DNA of 10,002 nucleotides. Source: Thermoanaerobacter sp049701115. GTDB taxonomy: Bacteria; Bacillota; Thermoanaerobacteria; Thermoanaerobacterales; Thermoanaerobacteraceae. The notes below the pieces were generated by a model that was not told the DNA's origin, searched no databases, and was given only the letters and a program-made list of their open reading frames with translations. The position numbers were made by a program, and so were the translations under genes. The first letter of the stretch is position 1. Every line of letters starts with the position of its first letter. Location of the stretch: NCBI RefSeq assembly GCF_049701115.1, contig NZ_JBNATX010000046.1:1-10002 (forward strand), in the 5' to 3' direction. This document shows, one piece after another, positions 1 through 6,324 of the stretch.

Positions 1-66
1 TTGCAACTCCGGAGCATTAACACAAAATGCCACTTAAATTTAATATAGGTTTTGTCAACAAACTGA
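1..66 (-). repeat. Left copy of inverted terminator-associated repeat
   Basis: Read on the minus strand, this stretch matches 9892-9955 on the plus strand, so the two copies face away from each other across the whole window. Three blocks are shared: 16 nt (TCAGTTTGTTGACAAA, positions 66 to 51), a 27-nt block (39 to 13) identical in both copies, and AGTTGCAA (8 to 1). The spacer at 40-50 is 11 nt here against 9 nt in the other copy and is not conserved. Two small dyads lie inside: TTTGT-TG-ACAAA (51-62) and GCATT/AATGC with a 7-nt loop (14-30). It starts directly after the terminator stem that follows hydA. The match runs to base 1, so the element may continue outside the window. Its function is unknown. 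Confidence 0.9.
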
Positions 67-86
67 GCCCCCAACAAACGTTGGGG
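57..86 (-). terminator. Rho-independent terminator of the hyd operon
   Basis: Eight bases after the hydA stop codon, a perfect 7-bp stem (GTTGGGG at 80-86 pairing with CCCCAAC at 69-75) closes a 4-nt loop. On the minus strand it is followed, after a few bases, by the T-rich stretch CAGTTTGTT. The T-tract is interrupted rather than a clean run. The downstream bases belong to the repeat at 1-66, so the terminator tail and the repeat are the same sequence. Position at the end of the last structural gene supports operon termination. Confidence 0.75.
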
Positions 87-94
87 ACCTTCCT

Positions 95-1840
95 TTATTT
101 CACGAGAGGATAAAGCTCTTTTCTTGAATAGTGGGTGTGCAGAAGTTCGTGAGATTTCTCGCTCAAAGGATGACCCAGGAATTCCTCGTAAAGCCTCTTT
201 ATCGCCGGGTTCTCGTGGGACTTTCTTATAGGCAGGTTTTTGTCTATCTCGTAAATTGCCTTTGCCCTTAATTTCTTGACTTCTTCCATCTCGTTAGGAT
301 TGTGGATTGGCTGTCCTCCGCCCATTATACAGCCACCTGGACATCCCATCACTTCTATGAAGTGATACTCGACTTCTCCTGCCTTTACTTTGTCAAGAAG
401 CTTTTTAGCATTTCCTGTTCCATTAGCAATAGCAATTCTTATATCCATTCCATCAATTGTTATTGTAGCTTCTCTCACACCTTCTAGACCTCTTACCTCT
501 TCAAAATCTATCTTCCCTATATCTCTTCCCTCCACAATTTCAGCGACAGTCCTTAATGCTGCCTCCATGACACCACCTGTAGCACCAAATATGGCACCTG
601 CTCCTGTAGACATACCTAAAGGCTCATCAAATTCTTCGTCTTTTAAGTTCACAAAATCAATCCCCATCTCTTTTATCATTCTTGCAAGCTCTCTTGTGGT
701 GAGTACCGCATCCACATCTTTTATTCCATTTCTTATCATCTCTTCCCTTTCAATTTCAAGCTTCTTCGCTGTGCATGGCATTATTGACACCACAAATACA
801 TCTTTAGGGTCAAGACCTTTTTTCTCCGCATAGTAGCTCTTTACCAGTGCTCCCATCATCATGTGCGGAGATTTGCAGGTAGAAAGATTATCTAAAAACT
901 CTGGGTAGTACTTTTCACAGAAAGCTATCCATCCGGGGCTGCAGGAGGTTATCATAGGAAGCTTTCCGCCATGCTTTATTCTCTCTAAAAGTTCAGAACC
1001 CTCTTCCATTATTGTCAGGTCTGCTGCAAAGTTTGTATCAAATACCGCATCAAACCCCATCCTTTTCAGTGCTGCCGCCATCTTCCCTGTGACAATGGTA
1101 CCAATAGGCATTCCAAACTCTTCTCCTAATGCTACCCTTACGGCTGGAGCAGTCTGAGCTACCACATATTTTTTGTCATCTGCCAGAGCTTCATAAACCC
1201 TCTTTGTATGGTCTTTTTCGTATATAGCTCCGACAGGACATACCATTATACACTGACCACAGCTAATGCAAGGAGAATCCTTTAAACTTCTTCCAAAAGA
1301 TGGAGCTACCATTGTTTTAAATCCTCTGTTAACCATTCCAATAGCAAATACATTCTGAACTTCTGAACATACTGCCACACATCTTCTGCAGAGCACACAC
1401 TTGTTTGGGTCTCTCACAACTGCAGGGGAATCATCATCTATAGGATATCTTATATTTTCCCCTTCAAACCTTATTTCATCTACCCCAAGCCTTTTAGCAA
1501 GATTTTGCAATTCACAATTAGTGCTTCTTACACAGGTTAAACAGCTTCTATCATGATTTGACAGTATGAGTTCAAGATTTAGCCTACGAGCTTCCCTTAT
1601 CTTTGGAGTATTGGTATAAACCTTCATTCCATCAAACACGGGGTATGTGCAAGAAGTTTGTAAATTCCTTACCCCCTCTATCTCTACTAGACATATACGA
1701 CAAGCCCCAATTTGATTTATCTCTTTCAAATAGCAAAGAGTAGGTATGTCTACACCAGCTTCTTTTGCCGCTTCCAGTACCGTATAGTGGGAAGGTACTT
1801 CCACAGTTATACCATCTATTGTAACGCGAACTTTGTCCAT
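95..1840 (-). CDS. hydA: [FeFe]-hydrogenase catalytic subunit HydA (NADH-dependent, bifurcating type)
   Basis: This 581-aa protein reduces protons to H2 (or oxidises H2) at an H-cluster. Domains in order: an N-terminal [2Fe-2S] domain (C36, C47, C50, C64); a His-ligated [4Fe-4S] site (H96, C100, C103, C109); two ferredoxin-type [4Fe-4S] clusters (C148/C151/C154/C158 and C191/C194/C197/C201); and the H-cluster domain. The H-cluster loops read TSCSPGW (298-304), MPCTAKK (354-360) and EVMGCPGGC (496-504). The C-terminal small-subunit-like segment RKSHENP is present. The first loop departs from the usual TSCCPxW. No signal peptide or twin-arginine motif is seen, so the enzyme is cytoplasmic. It is the last gene of the operon, 21 nt after hydB. 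Linkage to NuoE- and NuoF-like subunits marks it as the NAD-coupled type; bifurcation itself is inferred from the family. Confidence 0.97.
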   Translation of the reverse strand: MDKVRVTIDGITVEVPSHYTVLEAAKEAGVDIPTLCYLKEINQIGACRICLVEIEGVRNLQTSCTYPVFDGMKVYTNTPKIREARRLNLELILSNHDRSCLTCVRSTNCELQNLAKRLGVDEIRFEGENIRYPIDDDSPAVVRDPNKCVLCRRCVAVCSEVQNVFAIGMVNRGFKTMVAPSFGRSLKDSPCISCGQCIMVCPVGAIYEKDHTKRVYEALADDKKYVVAQTAPAVRVALGEEFGMPIGTIVTGKMAAALKRMGFDAVFDTNFAADLTIMEEGSELLERIKHGGKLPMITSCSPGWIAFCEKYYPEFLDNLSTCKSPHMMMGALVKSYYAEKKGLDPKDVFVVSIMPCTAKKLEIEREEMIRNGIKDVDAVLTTRELARMIKEMGIDFVNLKDEEFDEPLGMSTGAGAIFGATGGVMEAALRTVAEIVEGRDIGKIDFEEVRGLEGVREATITIDGMDIRIAIANGTGNAKKLLDKVKAGEVEYHFIEVMGCPGGCIMGGGQPIHNPNEMEEVKKLRAKAIYEIDKNLPIRKSHENPAIKRLYEEFLGHPLSEKSHELLHTHYSRKELYPLVK

Positions 1841-1861
1841 CTCTCTACACTCCTTCCTTTT

Positions 1862-3652
1862 CTATTTTCTGTATATTGCACCAAACGGACACTTATCAAT
1901 ACATGTTCCGCACTTAATACACTTCTCCTGGTCAATCACATAAGGTGTCTTTGGCTTACCAGAAATAGCTCCGACAGGACAATTCTTTGCACAAATTCCA
2001 CAGGCTTTGCACTTTTCAGGATCTATAACAAAGCTTAAAAGTGCTGTACATACTCCTGCAGGACATCTTTTCTCCTTTACATGAGCTTCATACTCATGTC
2101 TAAAGTATCTAAGAGTAGAAAGTACCGGATTCGGTGCAGTCTGCCCCAAACCACATAAAGCCGTGGCTTTTATGGTCTTTGCCAGTTCTTCTAACTTTTC
2201 AATATCTCCTTCTTCTCCTTTTCCAGAAGTTATTTTTTCCAGAAGCTCCAGCATTCTCTTTGTACCAATTCTGCAAGGAGCACACTTGCCACAGGATTCA
2301 TCGACAGTAAATTCAAGGAAGAACTTCGCCACATTGACCATACATGTGTCTTCATCCATCACAACAAGTCCACCAGAACCCATCATCGCACCTGCACTGG
2401 TCAAAGAATCATAATCAATCGGGGTATCTAAAAGCTCTGCCGGTATACAGCCGCCTGAAGGTCCTCCTATTTGAACGGCTTTAAATTTCTTTCCTCCGGG
2501 TATTCCTCCTCCTATTTCATATATAATTTCTCTTAAAGTTGTACCCATAGGCACTTCGATGAGTCCGGTGTTATTCACTTTTCCAGTAAGAGCAAATACC
2601 TTTGTCCCCTTAGATTTTTCTGTCCCAATGCTTGCAAACCATTCTCCTCCATTTAGTATGATAAGAGGAATATTTGCAAAAGTCTCCACATTGTTTATAA
2701 TCGTAGGTTTTCCCCATACACCCTTGACCGCTGGGTAGGGGGGTCTTGGCCTTGGTTCTCCTCTTTTACCCATTACAGAATTTAAAAGGGCTGTTTCCTC
2801 GCCGCAGACAAAAGCTCCGGCTCCAAGCCTTATTTCAATGTCAAAATCAAACCCTGTACCAAATATATCTTTGCCCAAAAGTCCGTACTCTCTAGCCTGT
2901 TCAATGGCAATCCTAAGTCTTTTCACAGCCAAAGGATACTCTGCCCTCACATAGATATATCCATGGTTTGCCCCAATTGCATATCCAGCTATTGCCATTG
3001 CTTCTAAAACACTGTGAGGGTCTCCTTCAAGTATGCTTCTATCCATGAAGGCTCCAGGGTCCCCTTCATCAGCATTGCATACAACATATTTGGGAGTCTC
3101 CTTCTGCTTGTAGGCAAATTCCCATTTAAGACCCGTAGGGAATCCTCCACCGCCTCTTCCTCTTAGTCCAGATTTTTTAACCTCCTCAATTACTTGCTCA
3201 GGAGTCATCTCTGTTAAAGCTTTCGCAAGTGCTTTATATCCATCAAAAGCAATAGCTTCTCTTATATCTTCGGGATTTATCACACCACAATTTCTAAGAG
3301 CAATTCTTCTCTGTTTTCTAAAGAAAGGCGTTTCCTCCAACGGCTTTATAGCCTTTTCTTCTAAGCTCTCACCGTAGATGTACTTTCTTACAGGTCTTCC
3401 TTTCAGAAGGTGTTCCTCTATAATTTCAGGCACATATTCTGGCTTCATTCTGCTATAAAAAACCCCTTCTGGGTAGACTACTACAACAGGCCCCAACTCA
3501 CAAAGACCAAAGCATCCTGTCCTGACGATAAGGATTTCTTTATCAAGACCTGCTTTTTTTATCTCCTCCATAAAACGCGCAGCTACCTCATCAGAGCCCG
3601 ATGAAGTGCAACCAGTTCCACCGCATACCATTACATGAGATCTATAAAGCAT
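1862..3652 (-). CDS. hydB: Hydrogenase NAD(H)/FMN-binding diaphorase subunit HydB (NuoF-like)
   Basis: This 596-aa NuoF-family subunit exchanges electrons between NAD(H) and HydA. Residues 1-85 form a thioredoxin-like [2Fe-2S] domain (C10, C15, C47, C51). The flavin/NAD core carries GLRGRGGGGFPTG (162-174) and the GAGAFVCGEETALL segment (277-290). A NuoF [4Fe-4S] site uses C454, C457, C460 (SCGKCAPCR) and C500. The tail adds CPAGVC (530-535) and two ferredoxin-type [4Fe-4S] motifs (C548/551/554/558 and C578/581/584/588), which complex I NuoF lacks and HydB-type subunits have. The length fits the HydB family. A GGAGGG ribosome binding site lies 7 nt before the ATG. It sits between hydD (15-nt gap) and hydA. 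In bifurcating enzymes this flavin subunit is thought to be central to electron splitting. Confidence 0.96.
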   Translation of the reverse strand: MLYRSHVMVCGGTGCTSSGSDEVAARFMEEIKKAGLDKEILIVRTGCFGLCELGPVVVVYPEGVFYSRMKPEYVPEIIEEHLLKGRPVRKYIYGESLEEKAIKPLEETPFFRKQRRIALRNCGVINPEDIREAIAFDGYKALAKALTEMTPEQVIEEVKKSGLRGRGGGGFPTGLKWEFAYKQKETPKYVVCNADEGDPGAFMDRSILEGDPHSVLEAMAIAGYAIGANHGYIYVRAEYPLAVKRLRIAIEQAREYGLLGKDIFGTGFDFDIEIRLGAGAFVCGEETALLNSVMGKRGEPRPRPPYPAVKGVWGKPTIINNVETFANIPLIILNGGEWFASIGTEKSKGTKVFALTGKVNNTGLIEVPMGTTLREIIYEIGGGIPGGKKFKAVQIGGPSGGCIPAELLDTPIDYDSLTSAGAMMGSGGLVVMDEDTCMVNVAKFFLEFTVDESCGKCAPCRIGTKRMLELLEKITSGKGEEGDIEKLEELAKTIKATALCGLGQTAPNPVLSTLRYFRHEYEAHVKEKRCPAGVCTALLSFVIDPEKCKACGICAKNCPVGAISGKPKTPYVIDQEKCIKCGTCIDKCPFGAIYRK

Positions 3653-3667
3653 CTACTATCCCTCCTC

Positions 3668-4033
3668 TTACTCGTAATTTTCTATAGTCCATTCCCTAAT
3701 TGGATGGCCATTTATCACGTGTTCTACGACTATCTGCCTTGCCTTTTTCTCATCTACTTTCACATAGGTGACCTTATCTTGTCCTGGCAAATATACATCT
3801 ACAATTGGTTCCAGCTTGCACATACCTATACATCCCGTCTCTGTCACAATCACGTTTGTCACATTTCTCTTTGCCAGTTCATCCAAAATTGCCATCATGA
3901 CCTGTCTTGCCCCCGCTGCAATGCCACATGTAGCCATTCCAACAGCAATTCTTACTCCTGTCCTGTCTTTCCTTAAATTTATCTTCTCAAGAGTCTCCTT
4001 CCTAATTCTTTCTAATTCCTCTAATGTCTTCAT
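3668..4033 (-). CDS. hydD: Thioredoxin-like ferredoxin-family hydrogenase subunit (HydD-like)
   Basis: This is a 121-aa protein of the thioredoxin-like [2Fe-2S] ferredoxin family. An N-terminal helix (about 1-25) precedes the fold. It has only three cysteines: C36 (MATCGIAAGAR), C68 and C72 (TGCIGMC). Compared with the N-terminal domain of HydB, C36 matches the second cysteine of the C-x4-C pair. The first cysteine position is not Cys, so a normal four-Cys cluster cannot form. From memory, the heterotetrameric NADH-dependent hydrogenase of Caldanaerobacter (T. tengcongensis) contains such a fourth subunit called HydD; the symbol rests on that and on position. The ribosome binding site GGAGGTG overlaps the end of the upstream ATPase gene (2-nt gap), which implies translational coupling. 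It resembles HndB of NADP-reducing hydrogenases. Confidence 0.85.
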   Translation of the reverse strand: MKTLEELERIRKETLEKINLRKDRTGVRIAVGMATCGIAAGARQVMMAILDELAKRNVTNVIVTETGCIGMCKLEPIVDVYLPGQDKVTYVKVDEKKARQIVVEHVINGHPIREWTIENYE

Positions 4034-4035
4034 TT

Positions 4036-4581
4036 TTACACCTCCATTTCACCTTTCATTCCTTCTTCTATATAACTTCTTATCCACGAAAGCACCCTCA
4101 CATCATTTAAATTTGCCTCTTTTAAAACTTCTCTTAGCTTTTTTGTGTCAAATTCAAACTCTTTATCGCCTTTTTTAAATCTATATACAATATCAACATC
4201 CGGTGCCGACATTATCAAAGATACAATAGTTGAAGCTATATCTCCTATGGGAATAAGGTTAACACTGGAAAGTTTAAAAGTCCCTTTTATTCTTGTTCCT
4301 TTCCCCTCTTCAGAAAAAATTTCAAAAGTGCCTTCACACTCCTCTGTTAGCTCTTTGAAAAATGGGATCCCCAGTCCAACTCTCCTTTCCTTTCGCGTTG
4401 TAACAAAAGGGCTTGTTACCTTTTCCAATAATTCCTTTTTCATCCCGCATCCATCGTCCTCAATAGAAACTGTTAGAAGGTCTTTATGAAGTTCCTCTTC
4501 TATCTTAATTTCAATATTTTTCGCTCCTGCCCTTATGCTGTTTTGAGCTAGATCAAGTATATAAAGAGCTAACTCTTTCAT
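4036..4581 (-). CDS. HATPase_c-domain protein lacking a histidine phosphoacceptor domain
   Basis: This 181-aa protein carries a GHKL-type ATP-binding fold. The N box is LDLAQNSIRAGA (N14), the G1 box is EDDGCGM (D42, G44, G46), the middle segment is SPFVTTR (57-63), and the G2 box is VGLGIPFF (68-75), followed by EGKGTRI. No dimerisation or phosphohistidine domain, sensor or membrane segment precedes the fold; the protein starts almost at the N box. Residues 105-181 are an extra C-terminal region I do not recognise. It lies inside the structural operon between hydC (12-nt gap) and hydD (2-nt gap), so it is probably made in step with the enzyme. The ribosome binding site is weak (AAGG), suggesting coupling to hydC translation. 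A protein kinase or ATP-dependent regulator of the hydrogenase is inferred; substrate unknown. Confidence 0.88.
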   Translation of the reverse strand: MKELALYILDLAQNSIRAGAKNIEIKIEEELHKDLLTVSIEDDGCGMKKELLEKVTSPFVTTRKERRVGLGIPFFKELTEECEGTFEIFSEEGKGTRIKGTFKLSSVNLIPIGDIASTIVSLIMSAPDVDIVYRFKKGDKEFEFDTKKLREVLKEANLNDVRVLSWIRSYIEEGMKGEMEV

Positions 4582-4593
4582 GGCCTTAAAATC

Positions 4594-5103
4594 TTACTCG
4601 AATTTTTTCAATATTTCTTCCACATCGTCAGGAGTAAGTCTTCCAAATACTTCTCCATTTATCATCATAACTGGTGCAAGTGCACAAGCACCAAGGCATC
4701 GAGTAGGTTCAAGAGAAAATTTACCATCTTCTGTAGTTTCTCCTACTTCTATACCAAGTTTTTCTTTAATCTTTTCCAGTAGCATAGCCGCTCCTCTAAC
4801 ATAGCAAGCAGTCCCCATACAAAGATTTATCTTGTACTTTCCAGAAGGTTTTAGGGTAAACCTTGAGTAAAAAGTAGCAATACCAAAAACCTCTGTCAGA
4901 GGTACTTGTAACTCCTGACAAATGTAAAGTTGTACCTCTATAGGTAAATACCCAAAAATCTCTTGTGCCTCATTCATAATTGCAATAAGTGCACCTTTCA
5001 TTTTTTTGTAGTCTTCCAAAGACTTTTTAAATTTTTCTACTTTCTCTCTACCAAACTTCTCAACAAGCTTATCCTCTAGGGTGACTTCCTTCACGTTCTG
5101 CAT
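4594..5103 (-). CDS. hydC: Hydrogenase [2Fe-2S] subunit HydC (NuoE-like)
   Basis: This 169-aa NuoE-family subunit has an N-terminal helical region (about 1-85, including the family segment EIFGYLP and FYSRF) and a C-terminal thioredoxin-like [2Fe-2S] domain. The cluster ligands are C95 and C100 (CMGTAC), and C136 and C140 (CLGAC). It pairs with HydB in NAD-linked hydrogenases as an electron-transfer subunit. An ATG 30 nt further upstream (5133) is in frame. However, the strong ribosome binding site GGGGAGGG lies 6 nt before the ATG at 5103, inside the longer reading, so I take 5103 as the start. It is the first gene of the structural operon, directly behind the Rex-type operator and extended -10 promoter. 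Confidence 0.95.
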   Translation of the reverse strand: MQNVKEVTLEDKLVEKFGREKVEKFKKSLEDYKKMKGALIAIMNEAQEIFGYLPIEVQLYICQELQVPLTEVFGIATFYSRFTLKPSGKYKINLCMGTACYVRGAAMLLEKIKEKLGIEVGETTEDGKFSLEPTRCLGACALAPVMMINGEVFGRLTPDDVEEILKKFE

Positions 5104-5109
5104 ATTTTT

Positions 5110-5117
5110 CCCTCCCC
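5110..5117 (-). promoter_or_regulatory. Ribosome binding site that sets the hydC start
   Basis: GGGGAGGG on the minus strand sits 6 nt before the ATG at 5103. If translation began at the in-frame ATG at 5133, this site would be inside the coding region and that ATG would have no comparable site. This supports the shorter, 169-aa HydC. Confidence 0.85.
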
Positions 5118-5174
5118 GGATCAAATATTTCATTCGATTTTAATACAACTGTTTTTAATTCAATCTTCGTTAAT

Positions 5175-5183
5175 ATTATATCA
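5175..5183 (-). promoter_or_regulatory. Extended -10 promoter of the hydC-hydA operon
   Basis: On the minus strand TGATATAAT is a perfect TATAAT with the TGn extension. A transcript would begin near 5168, leaving a leader of about 65 nt before hydC. No good TTGACA lies at 17 bp, as is often the case with extended -10 promoters. Upstream, 5207-5230 is almost pure A/T with A- and T-tracts, a possible UP element. The Rex-type operator covers about -21 to -38. Confidence 0.7.
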
Positions 5184-5188
5184 TATTT

Positions 5189-5206
5189 TTATTAATTTTT
5201 TAACAA
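5189..5206. promoter_or_regulatory. Rex-type redox operator
   Basis: The 18-bp palindrome TTATTAATTTTTTAACAA fits the clostridial Rex consensus TTGTTAA-N4-TTAACAA, with one mismatch (A for G in one half-site). It overlaps the -35 region of the hydC promoter, the expected place for a repressor that leaves DNA when NADH is high. The consensus is from general knowledge of Rex in Firmicutes. The rex gene itself is not in this window. AT richness makes chance matches easier, but position and symmetry argue for a real site. Confidence 0.72.
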
Positions 5207-5269
5207 ACATTTATAAAAAAATTTTTATTTTCTGATAATCCCAAGTATTTTGGTAGAGTTACAAAAAAA

Positions 5270-5977
5270 TTAGTAGCCACAAAGCCATTCTATCACGCTT
5301 TTTAATGACAACTCGCATGGTAGGAATTGTTCCCTTTCAGAAATATATCCAAGAGAATGAGCATCAGAAGAGCTTATTATCCTGTATTTCTGACATTCTG
5401 GGTGTTCTTTTAAAAAAGTTCTTCTGTCCACTCCTTTAGATATTTCAATAGTCTTTAAATTTTCTATATTAGGAATAAACCCAAGATTGGCAATAATACT
5501 GTAACTTCCCCTATCCACATGGGCCGGGACTGCCGCCCCCCTCCCCTCCATATACAAAAAAATTTCCTTTAAAGTAAAATTAGTAGATACTAACAGTAAA
5601 TTTTCTACTTCTTCTACTATATTATCATTTTCATCCATAACCAATTGACTGCCAAAGATTGTTTTTGTATTTTTTATTTTTGGCATATTTTTGTTAATAA
5701 TTTCACTAAATTTAACGCACTCCTCTACAGAATAAAAATAACACAACACATGTACTTCTTCCTTTGTCTCCACCTCTATTCCGGGCACAACCAGTAGTCC
5801 TTTTTTTCTGGCTACCTTATGGACAGCCTCGACATTCAACGCAGAATTGTGGTCTGTTACTGCAATCACATCGAGTCCCTTTAGTAATGCCATATTGACT
5901 ATATTGTTTGGCGTCATATCATCAGAAGCACAGGGAGATAAACAGGTATGAATGTGAAGGTCATAATAGATCCTCAT
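5270..5977 (-). CDS. PHP-domain metal-dependent phosphoesterase
   Basis: This 235-aa protein has the metal-binding motifs of the PHP family: DLHIHTCLSPCASDD (6-20; H8, H10), TDHN (41-44), PGIEVET with EEVHVL (65-78; E68, H76), PAHVDR (151-156; H153) and SSDAHS (203-208; D205, H207). This is the complete set expected for a multinuclear metal phosphoesterase like those fused to polymerases or acting alone on small phosphorylated substrates. No signal peptide is seen, so it is cytoplasmic. Its ATG overlaps the stop of the upstream DRTGG-like gene by 4 nt (ATGA), indicating tight coupling. In this context it may reverse phosphorylation made by the HATPase proteins, but no substrate can be read from sequence. 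It is the last gene before the Rex-controlled promoter; no convincing terminator follows it. Confidence 0.9.
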   Translation of the reverse strand: MRIYYDLHIHTCLSPCASDDMTPNNIVNMALLKGLDVIAVTDHNSALNVEAVHKVARKKGLLVVPGIEVETKEEVHVLCYFYSVEECVKFSEIINKNMPKIKNTKTIFGSQLVMDENDNIVEEVENLLLVSTNFTLKEIFLYMEGRGAAVPAHVDRGSYSIIANLGFIPNIENLKTIEISKGVDRRTFLKEHPECQKYRIISSSDAHSLGYISEREQFLPCELSLKSVIEWLCGY

Positions 5978-6309
5978 TTCATCATCTCGTACAGCTTTAC
6001 TGCCGCTTCATACGAGGTACCCATAAAACTTAAAACAGGAACCCCTTCCTCATCTGCCTTTTTTCTTGCATCCTCGTCTAATTTTAAATTTTCTGGTAAG
6101 ATCACGCAGCTTATTTCAGAAAGAAGAGCAACAGCTATCACATTTATATGGCTTTGGATAGTTATCCACGCATCATTCGGTTTTGCATGGAACATAACCC
6201 AGCTTAACAAGTCGCAGATATACACACCCTTAATCTCCCTCTCAAGCCCTTTTTCTCCAGCTATTAACGAAAACCCTTCGCTAAGAAGGTCTTTTACTCT
6301 AATTTCCAT
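5974..6309 (-). CDS. DRTGG-like domain protein (short)
   Basis: This 111-aa protein matches the general pattern of DRTGG-family domains: VYICDLLSWVM (29-39), a predicted strand-turn ITIQSHINVIAVALL, then VILPENLKLDEDARKKADE and GVPVLSF. The name-giving DRTGG string itself is absent. Its fold is shared with a second gene in this cluster (8024-8404); both align over the GADL/CDLLS start, the central strand-helix unit and the C-terminal strand VPVLSF/LVVMKT. There is no catalytic motif that I recognise. Such domains sit beside CBS domains and in the N-terminal part of HPr kinase, and are thought to bind ligands or partners. It lies 15 nt after hydS and overlaps the PHP gene by 4 nt, so a shared role in signalling from HydS is likely but unproven. 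Confidence 0.82.
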   Translation of the reverse strand: MEIRVKDLLSEGFSLIAGEKGLEREIKGVYICDLLSWVMFHAKPNDAWITIQSHINVIAVALLSEISCVILPENLKLDEDARKKADEEGVPVLSFMGTSYEAAVKLYEMMK

Positions 6310-6324
6310 TTCTCTCTCCCCTTT

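Noticed and set aside
390..833. Open frame on the plus strand opposite hydA
   Set aside because: It is antisense to conserved Fe-S and H-cluster coding sequence, has low-complexity Ser/Ile-rich composition and no proper ribosome binding site.
5213..5228. A/T-only dyad as a terminator after the PHP gene
   Set aside because: The stem is made only of A-T pairs with a tiny loop and would be weak at high growth temperature. It is better explained as the A/T-rich upstream part of the hydC promoter.
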